Source of the DNA: Gammaproteobacteria bacterium
GTDB taxonomy: Bacteria; Pseudomonadota; Gammaproteobacteria; Steroidobacterales; Steroidobacteraceae
Assembly: GCA_030830595.1 (NCBI GenBank)
Contig: JAURMS010000364.1
Location: forward strand, 1 to 11,870
Direction of reading: 5' to 3'
DNA: 11,870 nt
Every line of letters begins with the position of its first letter. The first letter of the stretch is position 1. Position numbers and translations under genes: made by a program. Positions 1 through 6,698 of the stretch are shown piece after piece. Under the pieces are notes generated by a model that made no database searches, was not told the origin of the DNA, and worked only from the letters and a program-made list of their open reading frames with translations.

Positions 1-1302
1 CCGCACATCACGGACGAAATCCGGCGCTGCATCAAGCTGGGCGCAGGCGATGCCGACGTGTGCATGGTCGAGATTGGTGGCACCGTGGGTGACATCGAGT
101 CCCTGCCTTTCCTGGAGGCGATCCGCCAGATGGGCGTGGAGTTGGGGCGCAGCCAGTGCGTTTACCTGCACCTGACCCTGGTGCCGGTGGTCGGGGGCTC
201 CGGCGAGATCAAGACCAAGCCTACCCAGCACTCGGTCAAGGAACTGCGCGGCATCGGCATCCAGCCGGACGTGCTGCTCTGCCGCTCCAAGGACCCGCTG
301 CCGGATGAGCAGCGGCGCAAGATCGCGCTCTTTACCAACGTGGAAGAGCGGGCGGTCATCTCCGCCGTCGATGCCGACGATATCTACCGCATCCCCTTGC
401 TGCTGCATGCAGAGGGGCTGGATGACATCATCTGCGACCGCCTGCACATCGAGGCGAAGCCCGCTGACCTGTCGGAATGGCAGCAGGTGGTCGATGCCCG
501 CCACGCCTACGAGGGGACGGTGGACATCGCCATGGTCGGCAAGTACGTGCAGATCCGCGATTCCTACATCTCCCTCAATGAGGCCTTGCAGCATGCAGGC
601 CTCAAGACCCGGACCCGGGTGCGAATCCACCATATCGAGTCGGTCGACATCGAGAAAACCGGCACCGGGTGCCTGGCCAAGATGGATGCCATCCTGGTGC
701 CAGGTGGCTTCGGCGAGCGCGGTATCGAGGGCAAGGTCAAGGCGGTGCGTTACGCCCGGGAACAGGGTATTCCCTACCTGGGTATCTGCCTCGGCATGCA
801 GGTGGCGGTGATCGAGTTTGCACGCGATGTCATGGGCCTCGAGAGCGCCCACTCCACCGAATTCAGCCCCAAGACTCCCGATCCTGTGATTGCGCTCATT
901 ACCGAATGGCAGGACCGTTCCGGGCAGACCGAAACCCGCAGCGAAGGCTCCGACCTCGGCGGAAGCATGCGGCTCGGTGCCCAGGAGGCGCGCCTCAAGT
1001 CGAACTCGAAGTTGGCCTCGATCTACGGCGCCGAGCTGGTGTCCGAGCGTCACCGCCATCGCTACGAGTTCAACAATCACTACCTGCAGCGTATGGAGTC
1101 GGCCGGGCTGGTGTTCTCGGGGATGTCTCCGGATGACCTGGTAGAGGCCATCGAGTTGCCCTCGCACCCCTGGTTTGTGGCGGTGCAGTTCCATCCGGAG
1201 TTCACTTCCAATCCTCGCGACGGCCACCCGCTGTTTGCCAGTTTCGTGGCTGCGGCCCGCCAGCATGCGGCGGGTAAGCTGCCCAAGGCTGCCAGCGCAT
1301 GA
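1..1302 (+). CDS. pyrG: CTP synthase, 5' end missing
   Basis: This enzyme makes CTP from UTP, ATP and glutamine in the cytoplasm, the last step of de novo pyrimidine nucleotide synthesis. The reading frame is open from base 1, and alignment from memory with the 545-residue E. coli protein puts about 116 N-terminal residues, including the P-loop start, outside the window. The 433 residues seen include the rest of the amidoligase domain (VEIGGTVGDIESLPF near codons 21-35; the nucleotide-binding KTKPTQHSVKEL stretch near 71-82) and the class I glutamine amidotransferase domain. The latter has the oxyanion loop PGGFG (codons 234-238), the nucleophile Cys263 in GICLGMQ, and His398/Glu400 in FHPEF, so the glutaminase triad is intact. 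The stop codon overlaps the kdsA start as ATGA, which suggests translational coupling. Identification is secure. Confidence 0.98.
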   Translation, partial: PHITDEIRRCIKLGAGDADVCMVEIGGTVGDIESLPFLEAIRQMGVELGRSQCVYLHLTLVPVVGGSGEIKTKPTQHSVKELRGIGIQPDVLLCRSKDPLPDEQRRKIALFTNVEERAVISAVDADDIYRIPLLLHAEGLDDIICDRLHIEAKPADLSEWQQVVDARHAYEGTVDIAMVGKYVQIRDSYISLNEALQHAGLKTRTRVRIHHIESVDIEKTGTGCLAKMDAILVPGGFGERGIEGKVKAVRYAREQGIPYLGICLGMQVAVIEFARDVMGLESAHSTEFSPKTPDPVIALITEWQDRSGQTETRSEGSDLGGSMRLGAQEARLKSNSKLASIYGAELVSERHRHRYEFNNHYLQRMESAGLVFSGMSPDDLVEAIELPSHPWFVAVQFHPEFTSNPRDGHPLFASFVAAARQHAAGKLPKAASA

Positions 1303-2132
1303 AGCTGTGCGGCTTCGAGGCGGGGGCCGACCAGCCCCTGTTTCTCATCGCAGGTCCCTGCGTGGTGGAATCCCGGGAACTCACCCTGGAGATCGCCGGG
1401 ACGCTGAAGGACATCACAGCCGATCTTGGCGTGCCACTGATCTTCAAGGCCTCCTTCGACAAGGCGAATCGTTCGTCCCGTGCCTCTTACCGTGGACCCG
1501 GCATGGAGGCCGGCCTCGCAGCCCTGGAGGCGGTCAAATCGACGCTGGGACTGCCAGTGCTCACCGATGTCCACGAGGATACCCCGTTGGCCGAGGTGGC
1601 TTCGGTGGTCGATGTGCTGCAGACCCCGGCCTTTCTCTGCCGCCAGACCAACTTCATCGTCAACGTCTGCTCGCAGGGACGTCCGGTCAACATCAAGAAG
1701 GGCCAGTTTCTCAGCCCCTGGGAAATGACCAACGTCATCGACAAGGCGCGCTCCACGGGCAACCCGCAGGTGATGGCCTGTGAGCGTGGCTTCAGCTTCG
1801 GCTACAACAACCTGGTGTCTGACATGCGGGCGCTGGCGGTGATGCGCCGCATCGGCGTGCCGGTGGTGTTCGATGCCACCCACTCGGTCCAGTTGCCGGG
1901 CGGGCAGGGCAGTGCGTCGGGTGGCCAGCGCGAGTTCGTCCCGGTGCTGGCGCGTGCCGCGGTGGCTGCCGGCGTGGCGGGTGTCTTCATGGAGACCCAC
2001 CCGCGGCCGGAGCAGGCGCTGTCCGATGGCCCGAATGCCTGGCCGCTGCCGAAAATGAAAAGCCTGTTGGAAGCGCTGGTCGAACTCGACCGCGTGGTGA
2101 AGTCGAGACCCTTCGAGGAGGATGCCCTGTGA
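1299..2132 (+). CDS. kdsA: 3-deoxy-8-phosphooctulonate (KDO-8-P) synthase, cysteine/metal-type
   Basis: Condenses phosphoenolpyruvate with arabinose 5-phosphate to give Kdo 8-phosphate, the precursor of the Kdo that links lipid A to the LPS core. The 277-residue protein is the usual family length and one TIM-barrel domain. Visible hallmarks are FKASFDKANRSS (residues 49-60), LTDVHE (88-93), QTPAFLCRQT (108-117), KKGQFLSP (133-140) and GYNNLVSDMR (168-177). At residue 21 it has Cys (AGPCVVES), where E. coli has Asn (GGMNVLES). With His195, Glu232 and Asp243 this gives the full ligand set of the metal-dependent class typified by the Aquifex enzyme. The ATG is fixed by the 4-base overlap with pyrG. 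No strong ribosome site is seen, so coupling to pyrG is likely. It lies between pyrG and eno, as in pseudomonads. Confidence 0.97.
   Translation: MKLCGFEAGADQPLFLIAGPCVVESRELTLEIAGTLKDITADLGVPLIFKASFDKANRSSRASYRGPGMEAGLAALEAVKSTLGLPVLTDVHEDTPLAEVASVVDVLQTPAFLCRQTNFIVNVCSQGRPVNIKKGQFLSPWEMTNVIDKARSTGNPQVMACERGFSFGYNNLVSDMRALAVMRRIGVPVVFDATHSVQLPGGQGSASGGQREFVPVLARAAVAAGVAGVFMETHPRPEQALSDGPNAWPLPKMKSLLEALVELDRVVKSRPFEEDAL
2115..2121 (+). promoter_or_regulatory. Strong ribosome binding site of eno
   Basis: GAGGAGG lies inside the kdsA 3' end, 7 bases before the GTG at 2129. It is the clearest Shine-Dalgarno sequence in the window and supports the GTG as the eno start. A strong site suits a gene whose product is usually abundant. 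Confidence 0.75.
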
Positions 2133-3427
2133 GCCGGATCGCCAACATTGTGGGACGCGAGGTGATCGACTCGCGCGGCAACCCGACCGTGGAGGCAGAT
2201 GTCCACCTCGAATCCGGCGCCATGGGCCGTGCGGCGGTGCCCTCCGGGGCCTCGACCGGGTCCCGGGAGGCCATCGAGTTGCGCGACGGCGATGCGGCGC
2301 GCTATCTCGGCAAGGGCGTGCGCAAGGCGGTGGGGCACGTCAACCATGAACTCCGCGAGTTGCTCGTCGGCAGCGACTGCGCGGACCAGGCGGAACTCGA
2401 TCGCCGCATGTGCGAGCTTGACGGCACCGAGAACAAGTCCAGGCTCGGGGCGAACGCCATCCTGGCAGTGTCCATGGCCGCGGCCCATGCGCGTGCTCGT
2501 GAGGCGGGGGTAGGCCTGTACCGCGCGTTGGGGGGCGAGGCCGCGACCGTCATGCCGCTGCCCATGATGAACATCATCAACGGCGGAGCGCATGCCGATA
2601 ACAGCCTCGACATCCAGGAGTTCATGATCCTCCCGGTGGGCGCGCCCAGCTTGTCCGAGGCCCTCCGTTATGGCGCCGAGGTGTTTCACACCCTCAAGAA
2701 GCTGCTGCATCAGCGTGGCTTGGCCACGGCAGTGGGAGACGAAGGCGGCTTTGCCCCGAACCTGCCCTCCAACGAGGCGGCGCTGGGGATCATCCTGGAG
2801 GCCATCGAGGTGGCAGGTTACCGGCCTGGCCAGGACATCTGCCTGGGCCTGGATGTCGCCAGCAGCGAGTTCTACAAAGGCGAGCGCTACCACCTGGAGG
2901 CCGAGGGTCGGCAGTTCAGTAGCGCGGAGTTCGCCGACTACCTGGCCGAGCTGGCCTTTCGCTACCCGATCATCTCCATCGAAGACGGCATGGCCGAGGG
3001 AGACTGGGACGGCTGGGCGGGGCTGACCCGCAAGCTGGGCCAGCGGGTCCAGCTGGTGGGGGATGACCTGTTCGTCACCAATACCCGCATTCTTTCGGAA
3101 GGAATCGAAAAGCACATTGCAAATTCGATCCTGATCAAACCGAACCAGATCGGCACGCTGACCGAGACCCTGCAGGCCATTTCGATGGCGGTCGACGCTG
3201 GCTACTCGGCGGTTGTCTCCCACCGTTCGGGTGAAACCGAAGACAGCACCATCGCGGACATTGCGGTGGGCACGCGGGCGACCCAGATCAAGACCGGTTC
3301 GCTGTCGCGCTCGGATCGCATGGCCAAGTACAACCAGTTGCTCCGGATCGAGGCCGAACTGGGGGCGCGGGCCGGCTTCCCGGGGCTGTCGGCGTTGCCG
3401 GCCTCTGTGTCTCCGGGCGTCAGTTAA
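2129..3427 (+). CDS. eno: Enolase (phosphopyruvate hydratase)
   Basis: Interconverts 2-phosphoglycerate and phosphoenolpyruvate in glycolysis and gluconeogenesis. In many gammaproteobacteria it is also part of the RNA degradosome, which cannot be judged from this sequence. The 432 residues equal the E. coli length. The N-terminal lid carries SRGNPTVEADV (15-25) and PSGASTGSREA (38-48). The barrel has His154, Glu164, Glu205 (GDEGG), metal ligands Asp242, Glu285 and Asp312, catalytic Lys337 in the enolase signature ILIKPNQIGTLTET (334-347), and Lys388 in QIKTGS. All key residues are present. The GTG start overlaps the kdsA stop as GTGA, has a strong ribosome site, and yields MSRIANIVGREVIDSR, which matches known enolase N-termini. 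Its product PEP is a substrate of the neighbouring KdsA. No GC-rich terminator hairpin follows it. Confidence 0.98.
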   Translation: MSRIANIVGREVIDSRGNPTVEADVHLESGAMGRAAVPSGASTGSREAIELRDGDAARYLGKGVRKAVGHVNHELRELLVGSDCADQAELDRRMCELDGTENKSRLGANAILAVSMAAAHARAREAGVGLYRALGGEAATVMPLPMMNIINGGAHADNSLDIQEFMILPVGAPSLSEALRYGAEVFHTLKKLLHQRGLATAVGDEGGFAPNLPSNEAALGIILEAIEVAGYRPGQDICLGLDVASSEFYKGERYHLEAEGRQFSSAEFADYLAELAFRYPIISIEDGMAEGDWDGWAGLTRKLGQRVQLVGDDLFVTNTRILSEGIEKHIANSILIKPNQIGTLTETLQAISMAVDAGYSAVVSHRSGETEDSTIADIAVGTRATQIKTGSLSRSDRMAKYNQLLRIEAELGARAGFPGLSALPASVSPGVS

Positions 3428-3440
3428 CCGGAAGTTGCGG

Positions 3441-3499
3441 AAAACACTTTAAAAAAGTTTTTCAAAGCCTTGCCAAGCCGTTGAGGGGCAACATATTAT
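3441..3499 (+). promoter_or_regulatory. Predicted sigma70-type promoter of the ftsB operon with AT-rich upstream element
   Basis: The 81-base gap between eno and ftsB holds TTGCCA (3470-3475), an 18-base spacer and TATTAT (3494-3499), close matches to the -35 and -10 hexamers. Just upstream, about 3441-3466 is an A/T run very unlike the surrounding GC-rich DNA, placed where an UP element for the RNA polymerase alpha subunit would sit. The run also contains an imperfect AT palindrome (arms AAAACACTT and AAGTTTTT). That palindrome is too weak to be a convincing terminator stem, although weak termination after eno is an alternative. Transcription would start near 3505-3508, directly at the ftsB ATG. 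Confidence 0.6.
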
Positions 3500-3508
3500 G
3501 TCGCCTCA

Positions 3509-3841
3509 ATGAGGGTCACCGTCGTCAGTCTGTCGCTGGGCCTGCTGCTCCTGCAGGGGCAACTGTGGGTGTCCGATCGCGGCCTGCGCGAGGTGTGGCA
3601 GCTTCAGGGCGCGGTCGCCGGTCAGCAGGCCGACAACGCCGTGCTGTTGCAACGCAACCACCAGCTCCGGGCCGAGGTCCGGGACCTCAAGCAGGGCCTG
3701 GCGGCCCTCGAAGAGCGCGCCCGGCACGATCTTGGCATGGTAGGAAGCCGCGAGGTCTTCTACCAGGTGGTAGACGCCAGCGAGGCCGTCCCGTTGGACC
3801 TGGGCGGCGCCCCGACCACCCGTACCGCCGCGGTTCGCTAG
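3509..3841 (+). CDS. ftsB: Cell division protein FtsB
   Basis: Small bitopic inner-membrane protein of the FtsQ-FtsL-FtsB complex, which helps activate septal peptidoglycan synthesis. The 110 residues match the family (103 in E. coli). A very short cytoplasmic start precedes a single membrane helix (about 3-20, rich in Leu and Val). A periplasmic coiled coil follows (about 30-70, with AEVRDL at 55-60), then the family motif ALEERARHDLGM (66-77) and FYQVV (84-88). The ATG is the only usable start: the frame has a TGA at 3482 and no other start codon before 3509, and starting later would lose the membrane helix. No ribosome site lies at a normal distance. The nearest purine-rich block (GAGGGG, 3483-3488) is about 20 bases away, and a predicted promoter ends 9 bases before the ATG. 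ispD follows after 9 bases. Confidence 0.93.
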   Translation: MRVTVVSLSLGLLLLQGQLWVSDRGLREVWQLQGAVAGQQADNAVLLQRNHQLRAEVRDLKQGLAALEERARHDLGMVGSREVFYQVVDASEAVPLDLGGAPTTRTAAVR

Positions 3842-3850
3842 GGGCTCCCG

Positions 3851-4552
3851 ATGGGCGCTCCGCTCTGGTGCGTGGTGCCCGCAGCTGGCAGTTCGACTCG
3901 GCTCGAAGGGCAGGTGCCCAAGCAATACAGAATGCTGGCGGGTCGGAGGGTCATCGAACACAGCCTGGCCGCCCTTCTCGAACACCCCTCCGTTCAGCAA
4001 GTGGTCGTGGCCCTGGCGCCGGCCGACACCCTGTTCCCAAGCCTCGCCTGCGCACAGGACCCCAGAGTGCTGGCGGTCACCGGCGGTCGGGAGCGCTGCC
4101 TCTCGGTGCTGGCGGGCCTGCGGGCCTCCGGAGCCGCGGAGCAGGACTGGATTCTCGTTCATGATGCGGCGAGGCCTTGCCTGCAGGCGGCGGAACTGAG
4201 GGCGCTGGTGGCGGCCTGCGAGCAAGACGAGGTAGGGGGGCTATTGGCCCTGCCGCTGGCCGATACCCTGAAGCGCCAGGATGCACAAGGTCGGGTCGAT
4301 CAGACCCTGCCCCGAGACGGACTCTGGCGGGCCCTGACGCCGCAGATGTTCCGGCGTGGCCTGCTGGAGTCCGCGCTGTCTGCCGCCATTGAGTCAGGCC
4401 TCCTGCCTGGTGATGAGGCAGCCGCCGTCGAAGCGGCCGGGTACTCGCCGCGCCTCGTGCCCGGGTCCCCACTGAACCTGAAGATCACCTATCCTGAAGA
4501 CCTCGATTTTGCGCAAGTGGTGCTGCAGACAGGCGGCCGGGGGCTGGCATGA
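3851..4552 (+). CDS. ispD: 2-C-methyl-D-erythritol 4-phosphate cytidylyltransferase
   Basis: Third enzyme of the MEP isoprenoid pathway. It transfers CMP from CTP to methylerythritol 4-phosphate in the cytoplasm. The 233 residues match the usual length, with a nucleotidyltransferase (Rossmann-like) fold. The CTP loop is PAAGSSTR (10-17) with PKQY (23-26). Further conserved points are HDAARP (104-109), the DTLKR motif (138-142), Arg155 in RDGLW, GDEA (187-190) and Lys211 in LKITYPED. One departure is that the usual AAGxGxR glycine loop reads AAGSSTR, with Ser where the second Gly normally is. The catalytic Arg and Lys remain, so activity is expected. AGGGG at 3840-3844 is a fair ribosome site 6 bases before the ATG. 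The stop overlaps the ispF start as ATGA, so the two MEP-pathway genes are probably coupled. Confidence 0.96.
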   Translation: MGAPLWCVVPAAGSSTRLEGQVPKQYRMLAGRRVIEHSLAALLEHPSVQQVVVALAPADTLFPSLACAQDPRVLAVTGGRERCLSVLAGLRASGAAEQDWILVHDAARPCLQAAELRALVAACEQDEVGGLLALPLADTLKRQDAQGRVDQTLPRDGLWRALTPQMFRRGLLESALSAAIESGLLPGDEAAAVEAAGYSPRLVPGSPLNLKITYPEDLDFAQVVLQTGGRGLA

Positions 4553-5031
4553 GGATAGGCTCGGGGTTCGATGTCCACGCCTTCGGGCCGGGGGACCACG
4601 TCATGCTGGCCGGTGTCCGCGTCCCGCATGTGCGTGGGCTGGTGGCGCACTCGGATGGGGATGTCGTGCTGCACGCCCTGACCGACGCCCTGCTCGGCGC
4701 GGCGGGCCTCGGCGACATCGGCCAATGGTTTCCTGATTCCGATCCGGCGTTTCGCGGCGCCGACAGCCGGGTGCTGCTGCGGCAGGTGGTGGCGGCCCTT
4801 GGCGAGCGCGGATGGCGGGTGGGGAATTGCGACGTGACGGTGATCGCGCAGGCGCCCCGGCTGGGTCCACATCGCGAGGCCATGCGCGCACACCTCGCTG
4901 CCGACCTCGGGATCGAGCTGCAGCGAGTCAACGTCAAGGCCACGACCACGGAGGGTCTGGGTTTCACGGGGCGCGAAGAGGGCATGGCTGCCCAGGCGGT
5001 CGTGCTCCTGTTCGAATCCACCGCGGGCTGA
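4549..5031 (+). CDS. ispF: 2-C-methyl-D-erythritol 2,4-cyclodiphosphate synthase
   Basis: Fifth enzyme of the MEP pathway. It cyclises the CDP-methylerythritol phosphate intermediate to the 2,4-cyclodiphosphate with release of CMP, and works as a homotrimer with a divalent metal. The 160 residues (E. coli 159) align without gaps in the key places: metal ligands Asp8, His10 and His42, the AHSDGD loop (33-38), GDIG with Asp56, and ATTTEGLGFTG (131-141), which contains the Thr and Glu of the nucleotide site. The ATG overlaps the ispD stop. In most bacteria that carry both genes, ispD and ispF are adjacent or fused. Here they are separate but translationally overlapped. truD starts 2 bases after the ispF stop. 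Confidence 0.98.
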   Translation: MRIGSGFDVHAFGPGDHVMLAGVRVPHVRGLVAHSDGDVVLHALTDALLGAAGLGDIGQWFPDSDPAFRGADSRVLLRQVVAALGERGWRVGNCDVTVIAQAPRLGPHREAMRAHLAADLGIELQRVNVKATTTEGLGFTGREEGMAAQAVVLLFESTAG

Positions 5032-5033
5032 GC

Positions 5034-6095
5034 ATGCATCCGGAGTGGGCCAGCCTGGCCCTCGATCCTCCCCGGGCCTCGGCGGGCCCGCGTCCAGCGG
5101 CGGCCTTGAAGCTGCAGGCCGCCGATTTCCGTGTCGAGGAGTGCCTGGGCTTCGCGCCTGATGGGGGCAGTGCCCACGTCCTGCTCCAGGTCGAGAAAAC
5201 CGACGCCAACACGGCCTGGGTGGCGCGACGCTTGGCTCAGCTGGCCGGCTGCCGAAGCGGTGAGGTGGGCTATGCCGGGCTGAAGGATCGTCGCGCGGTG
5301 ACCTTGCAGTGGTTCTCCGTGCCGCGGCGTGGCCCCGTGGAGCCCTGGTTGGGCGTGCAGGGCGAGGGGTTCAGGGTGCTCGAGGCGCATCCGCACTCGC
5401 GCAAGCTGCGCCGTGGGGCGCTCGCCGGCAACCAGTTCCGGCTGGTGCTGAGGCAGTTGCAGGGAGACCTGTCGGGGCTCGAGGCAGGACTCGACCTCTT
5501 GCGCCAGCGGGGGGCGCCCAATTATTTCGGCCTGCAGCGCTTCGGTCGCGGGCTGGCCAACCTGCACCAGGTCGAGGCCTGGGCCAGCGGCACTCCCTTG
5601 CCGCGGGACCGCGAGCAGCGCGCGTTCGTGATTTCCACCGCGCGCTCGCTCATCTTCAACGCGGTACTGGCCGGTCGGGTCCGGTCCGGCTCCTGGGACC
5701 GACTGCTGCAGGGCGAGGTGGTCAACCTGGCCGGTTCGAACAGCGTGTTCCTGGCCCCGATGGTCGATGAAGAATTGTCCGCGCGTTGCGCGGCCTTCGA
5801 CGTCCATCCCACCGGTCCGTTGAGCGGCATCGGTGGCTTGAGTCCTTCGGCCGAGGCGGCCGAGGCCGAGTGCGCGGCTACTGCCAACCTGGCTGCCTTG
5901 GAACAGCGCCTGGTGGAGGAGGGGATCGAAGCCTCACGCCGCGCGCTGCGCGTGCCGGTCATCGATCTCGACTGGACGCTGGAGGGTGATGCCCTGGAAC
6001 TGGCCTTCACGCTGCCACGCGGCGCTTTCGCCACGTCGCTGCTCGGCGAGCTCTTCGAGCTGACCGGCGGCGAGGAACTGCCCGCCGCCGACTGA
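5034..6095 (+). CDS. truD: tRNA pseudouridine(13) synthase TruD
   Basis: Converts uridine 13 of certain tRNAs, such as tRNA-Glu in E. coli, to pseudouridine. The 353 residues from the ATG at 5034 match the family (349 in E. coli). The catalytic segment is GYAGLKDRRAVT (79-90) with the presumed nucleophile Asp85. Other family signatures are RKLRRG and GNQFRLVLR (about 123-140) and APNYFGLQRFGRG (161-173). The middle TRUD insertion domain ends in a well-conserved return to the core (LPRGAFATSLLGEL). The frame is open further upstream, but that part lies inside ispF, and the ATG 2 bases after the ispF stop gives the family N-terminus. The ispF-truD-surE order is classical, but here surE is separated from truD by an opposite-strand gene. 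Confidence 0.95.
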   Translation: MHPEWASLALDPPRASAGPRPAAALKLQAADFRVEECLGFAPDGGSAHVLLQVEKTDANTAWVARRLAQLAGCRSGEVGYAGLKDRRAVTLQWFSVPRRGPVEPWLGVQGEGFRVLEAHPHSRKLRRGALAGNQFRLVLRQLQGDLSGLEAGLDLLRQRGAPNYFGLQRFGRGLANLHQVEAWASGTPLPRDREQRAFVISTARSLIFNAVLAGRVRSGSWDRLLQGEVVNLAGSNSVFLAPMVDEELSARCAAFDVHPTGPLSGIGGLSPSAEAAEAECAATANLAALEQRLVEEGIEASRRALRVPVIDLDWTLEGDALELAFTLPRGAFATSLLGELFELTGGEELPAAD

Positions 6096-6101
6096 GGCGG
6101 C
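6084..6101. terminator. GC hairpin at the truD/smr convergent junction
   Basis: A perfect 6-base-pair inverted repeat (GCCGCC and GGCGGC) with a 6-base loop GACTGA covers the truD stop codon and ends at the base before the smr stop codon. It sits exactly between two converging genes. No T-run follows on either strand, so it is not a textbook intrinsic terminator. It could be a weak bidirectional terminator, a 3'-end stabiliser, or chance in GC-rich DNA. Confidence 0.3.
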
Positions 6102-6635
6102 TCAGGCCGAGAGCAGGATGTAGAGCGCGCCCGTGCCTCCGTGGGGCCCGCGGGCGGAGCAGAAAGCGAGCACGGCCTCGTGCTTGCGCAGCCAGAGGTT
6201 GACCGAGCGCTTCAGGACGGGCCCCCGCGGACCCGACCCGCGGCCCTTGCCGTGAATCAACCGGACGCAGCGCAGGCCCCGATCGGTGCTCTCCTGCAGG
6301 AATTCGCGCACCGCCTGACGGGCCTCGCGGGCCACCATGCCGTGCAGGTCGAGTTCGTCCTCGATCGCATAGCGGCCTCGCTGCAGGCTGCGCAGCGCGG
6401 CCATCGAGACGAACTCGCGCTTGTAGGTGAGCTCCTCACCGGTTTCCACGCCAAGTTCCGCCGGCGCCCACTGCAGGGACTCCTCCAGGGCCGCGCGCTC
6501 GTCCGCCCGCCGGAAGCGGGCTCGCGGTGGCGGAGCCGGTGGGCGGAGCGCGGCCTTCTTGCGCGGCAGTGGCCGGGTGCCGGCCACGGCCTGGCGGAAC
6601 AGCGCTGCGTCATCGTCCGGATCGTCTTCCTGCAC
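6102..6635 (-). CDS. Smr (MutS2 C-terminal-like) domain protein
   Basis: A 177-residue Smr-domain protein like the stand-alone SmrA/SmrB proteins of gammaproteobacteria. The Smr fold is a known nucleic-acid nicking domain, and E. coli SmrB cleaves mRNA at collided ribosomes. Which of these roles applies here cannot be told. The N-terminal part has the ALFRQAVAGTRPL segment (10-22) found in SmrB-type proteins, followed by a basic, proline-rich linker. The Smr domain runs from about residue 94 to the end, with LDLHG (Asp96, His98), IHGKGRG (128-131 core) and HGGTGALY near the C-terminus. The start chosen is GTG 6635, because GAGAGGAG lies 4 bases upstream. A longer form from TTG 6683 would overlap the predicted promoter and adds residues not typical of the family. 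The gene is convergent with truD and divergent from surE. Confidence 0.88.
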   Translation of the reverse strand: MQEDDPDDDAALFRQAVAGTRPLPRKKAALRPPAPPPRARFRRADERAALEESLQWAPAELGVETGEELTYKREFVSMAALRSLQRGRYAIEDELDLHGMVAREARQAVREFLQESTDRGLRCVRLIHGKGRGSGPRGPVLKRSVNLWLRKHEAVLAFCSARGPHGGTGALYILLSA

Positions 6636-6655
6636 GGCACTCCTCTCCGCTTTCA

Positions 6656-6683
6656 AGTATATTTCGCCGTCGCCTTCCGCCAA
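6656..6683 (-). promoter_or_regulatory. Predicted smr promoter in the smr/surE divergent gap
   Basis: On the minus strand, TTGGCG (6683-6678) and TATACT (6661-6656) are separated by 16 bases. Transcription would start near 6649, leaving a short leader that contains the GAGAGGAG ribosome site (6647-6640). The same A/T core read on the plus strand gives TATATT (6658-6663), a possible -10 for surE with a leader of about 30 bases, but no good plus-strand -35 is seen. Confidence 0.5.
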
Positions 6684-6698
6684 GAAAAGGCCAGACTA

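Noticed and set aside
1802..3223. A 473-codon minus-strand open frame antisense to kdsA and eno
   Set aside because: It lies wholly opposite two conserved genes, shows no family motif, and has the composition of a reverse-strand shadow (His, Arg, Gln, Gly rich).
3428..3466. Intrinsic terminator after eno
   Set aside because: The only inverted repeat is AT-rich with a bulge, and its T-run is part of the stem. The sequence fits an UP element of the ftsB promoter better.
3481..4164. A 227-codon plus-strand open frame across ftsB and ispD
   Set aside because: It is rich in Arg, Gly, Pro and Ala with no recognisable motif, and overlaps two well-identified genes in other frames. It is a by-product of high GC content.
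4812..5033. Upstream extension of truD
   Set aside because: These residues are the out-of-frame reading of ispF. ATG 5034, 2 bases after the ispF stop, gives the normal TruD length.
4485..5807. A 440-codon minus-strand open frame opposite ispF and truD
   Set aside because: No recognisable domain or ribosome site. It overlaps two secure genes over its full length, and long antisense frames are expected at this GC content.
6141..6698. Upstream extension of surE to give a 438-residue protein
   Set aside because: The extra part is antisense to the Smr gene and has no SurE-like or other domain. TTG 6699 restores the family N-terminus and length.
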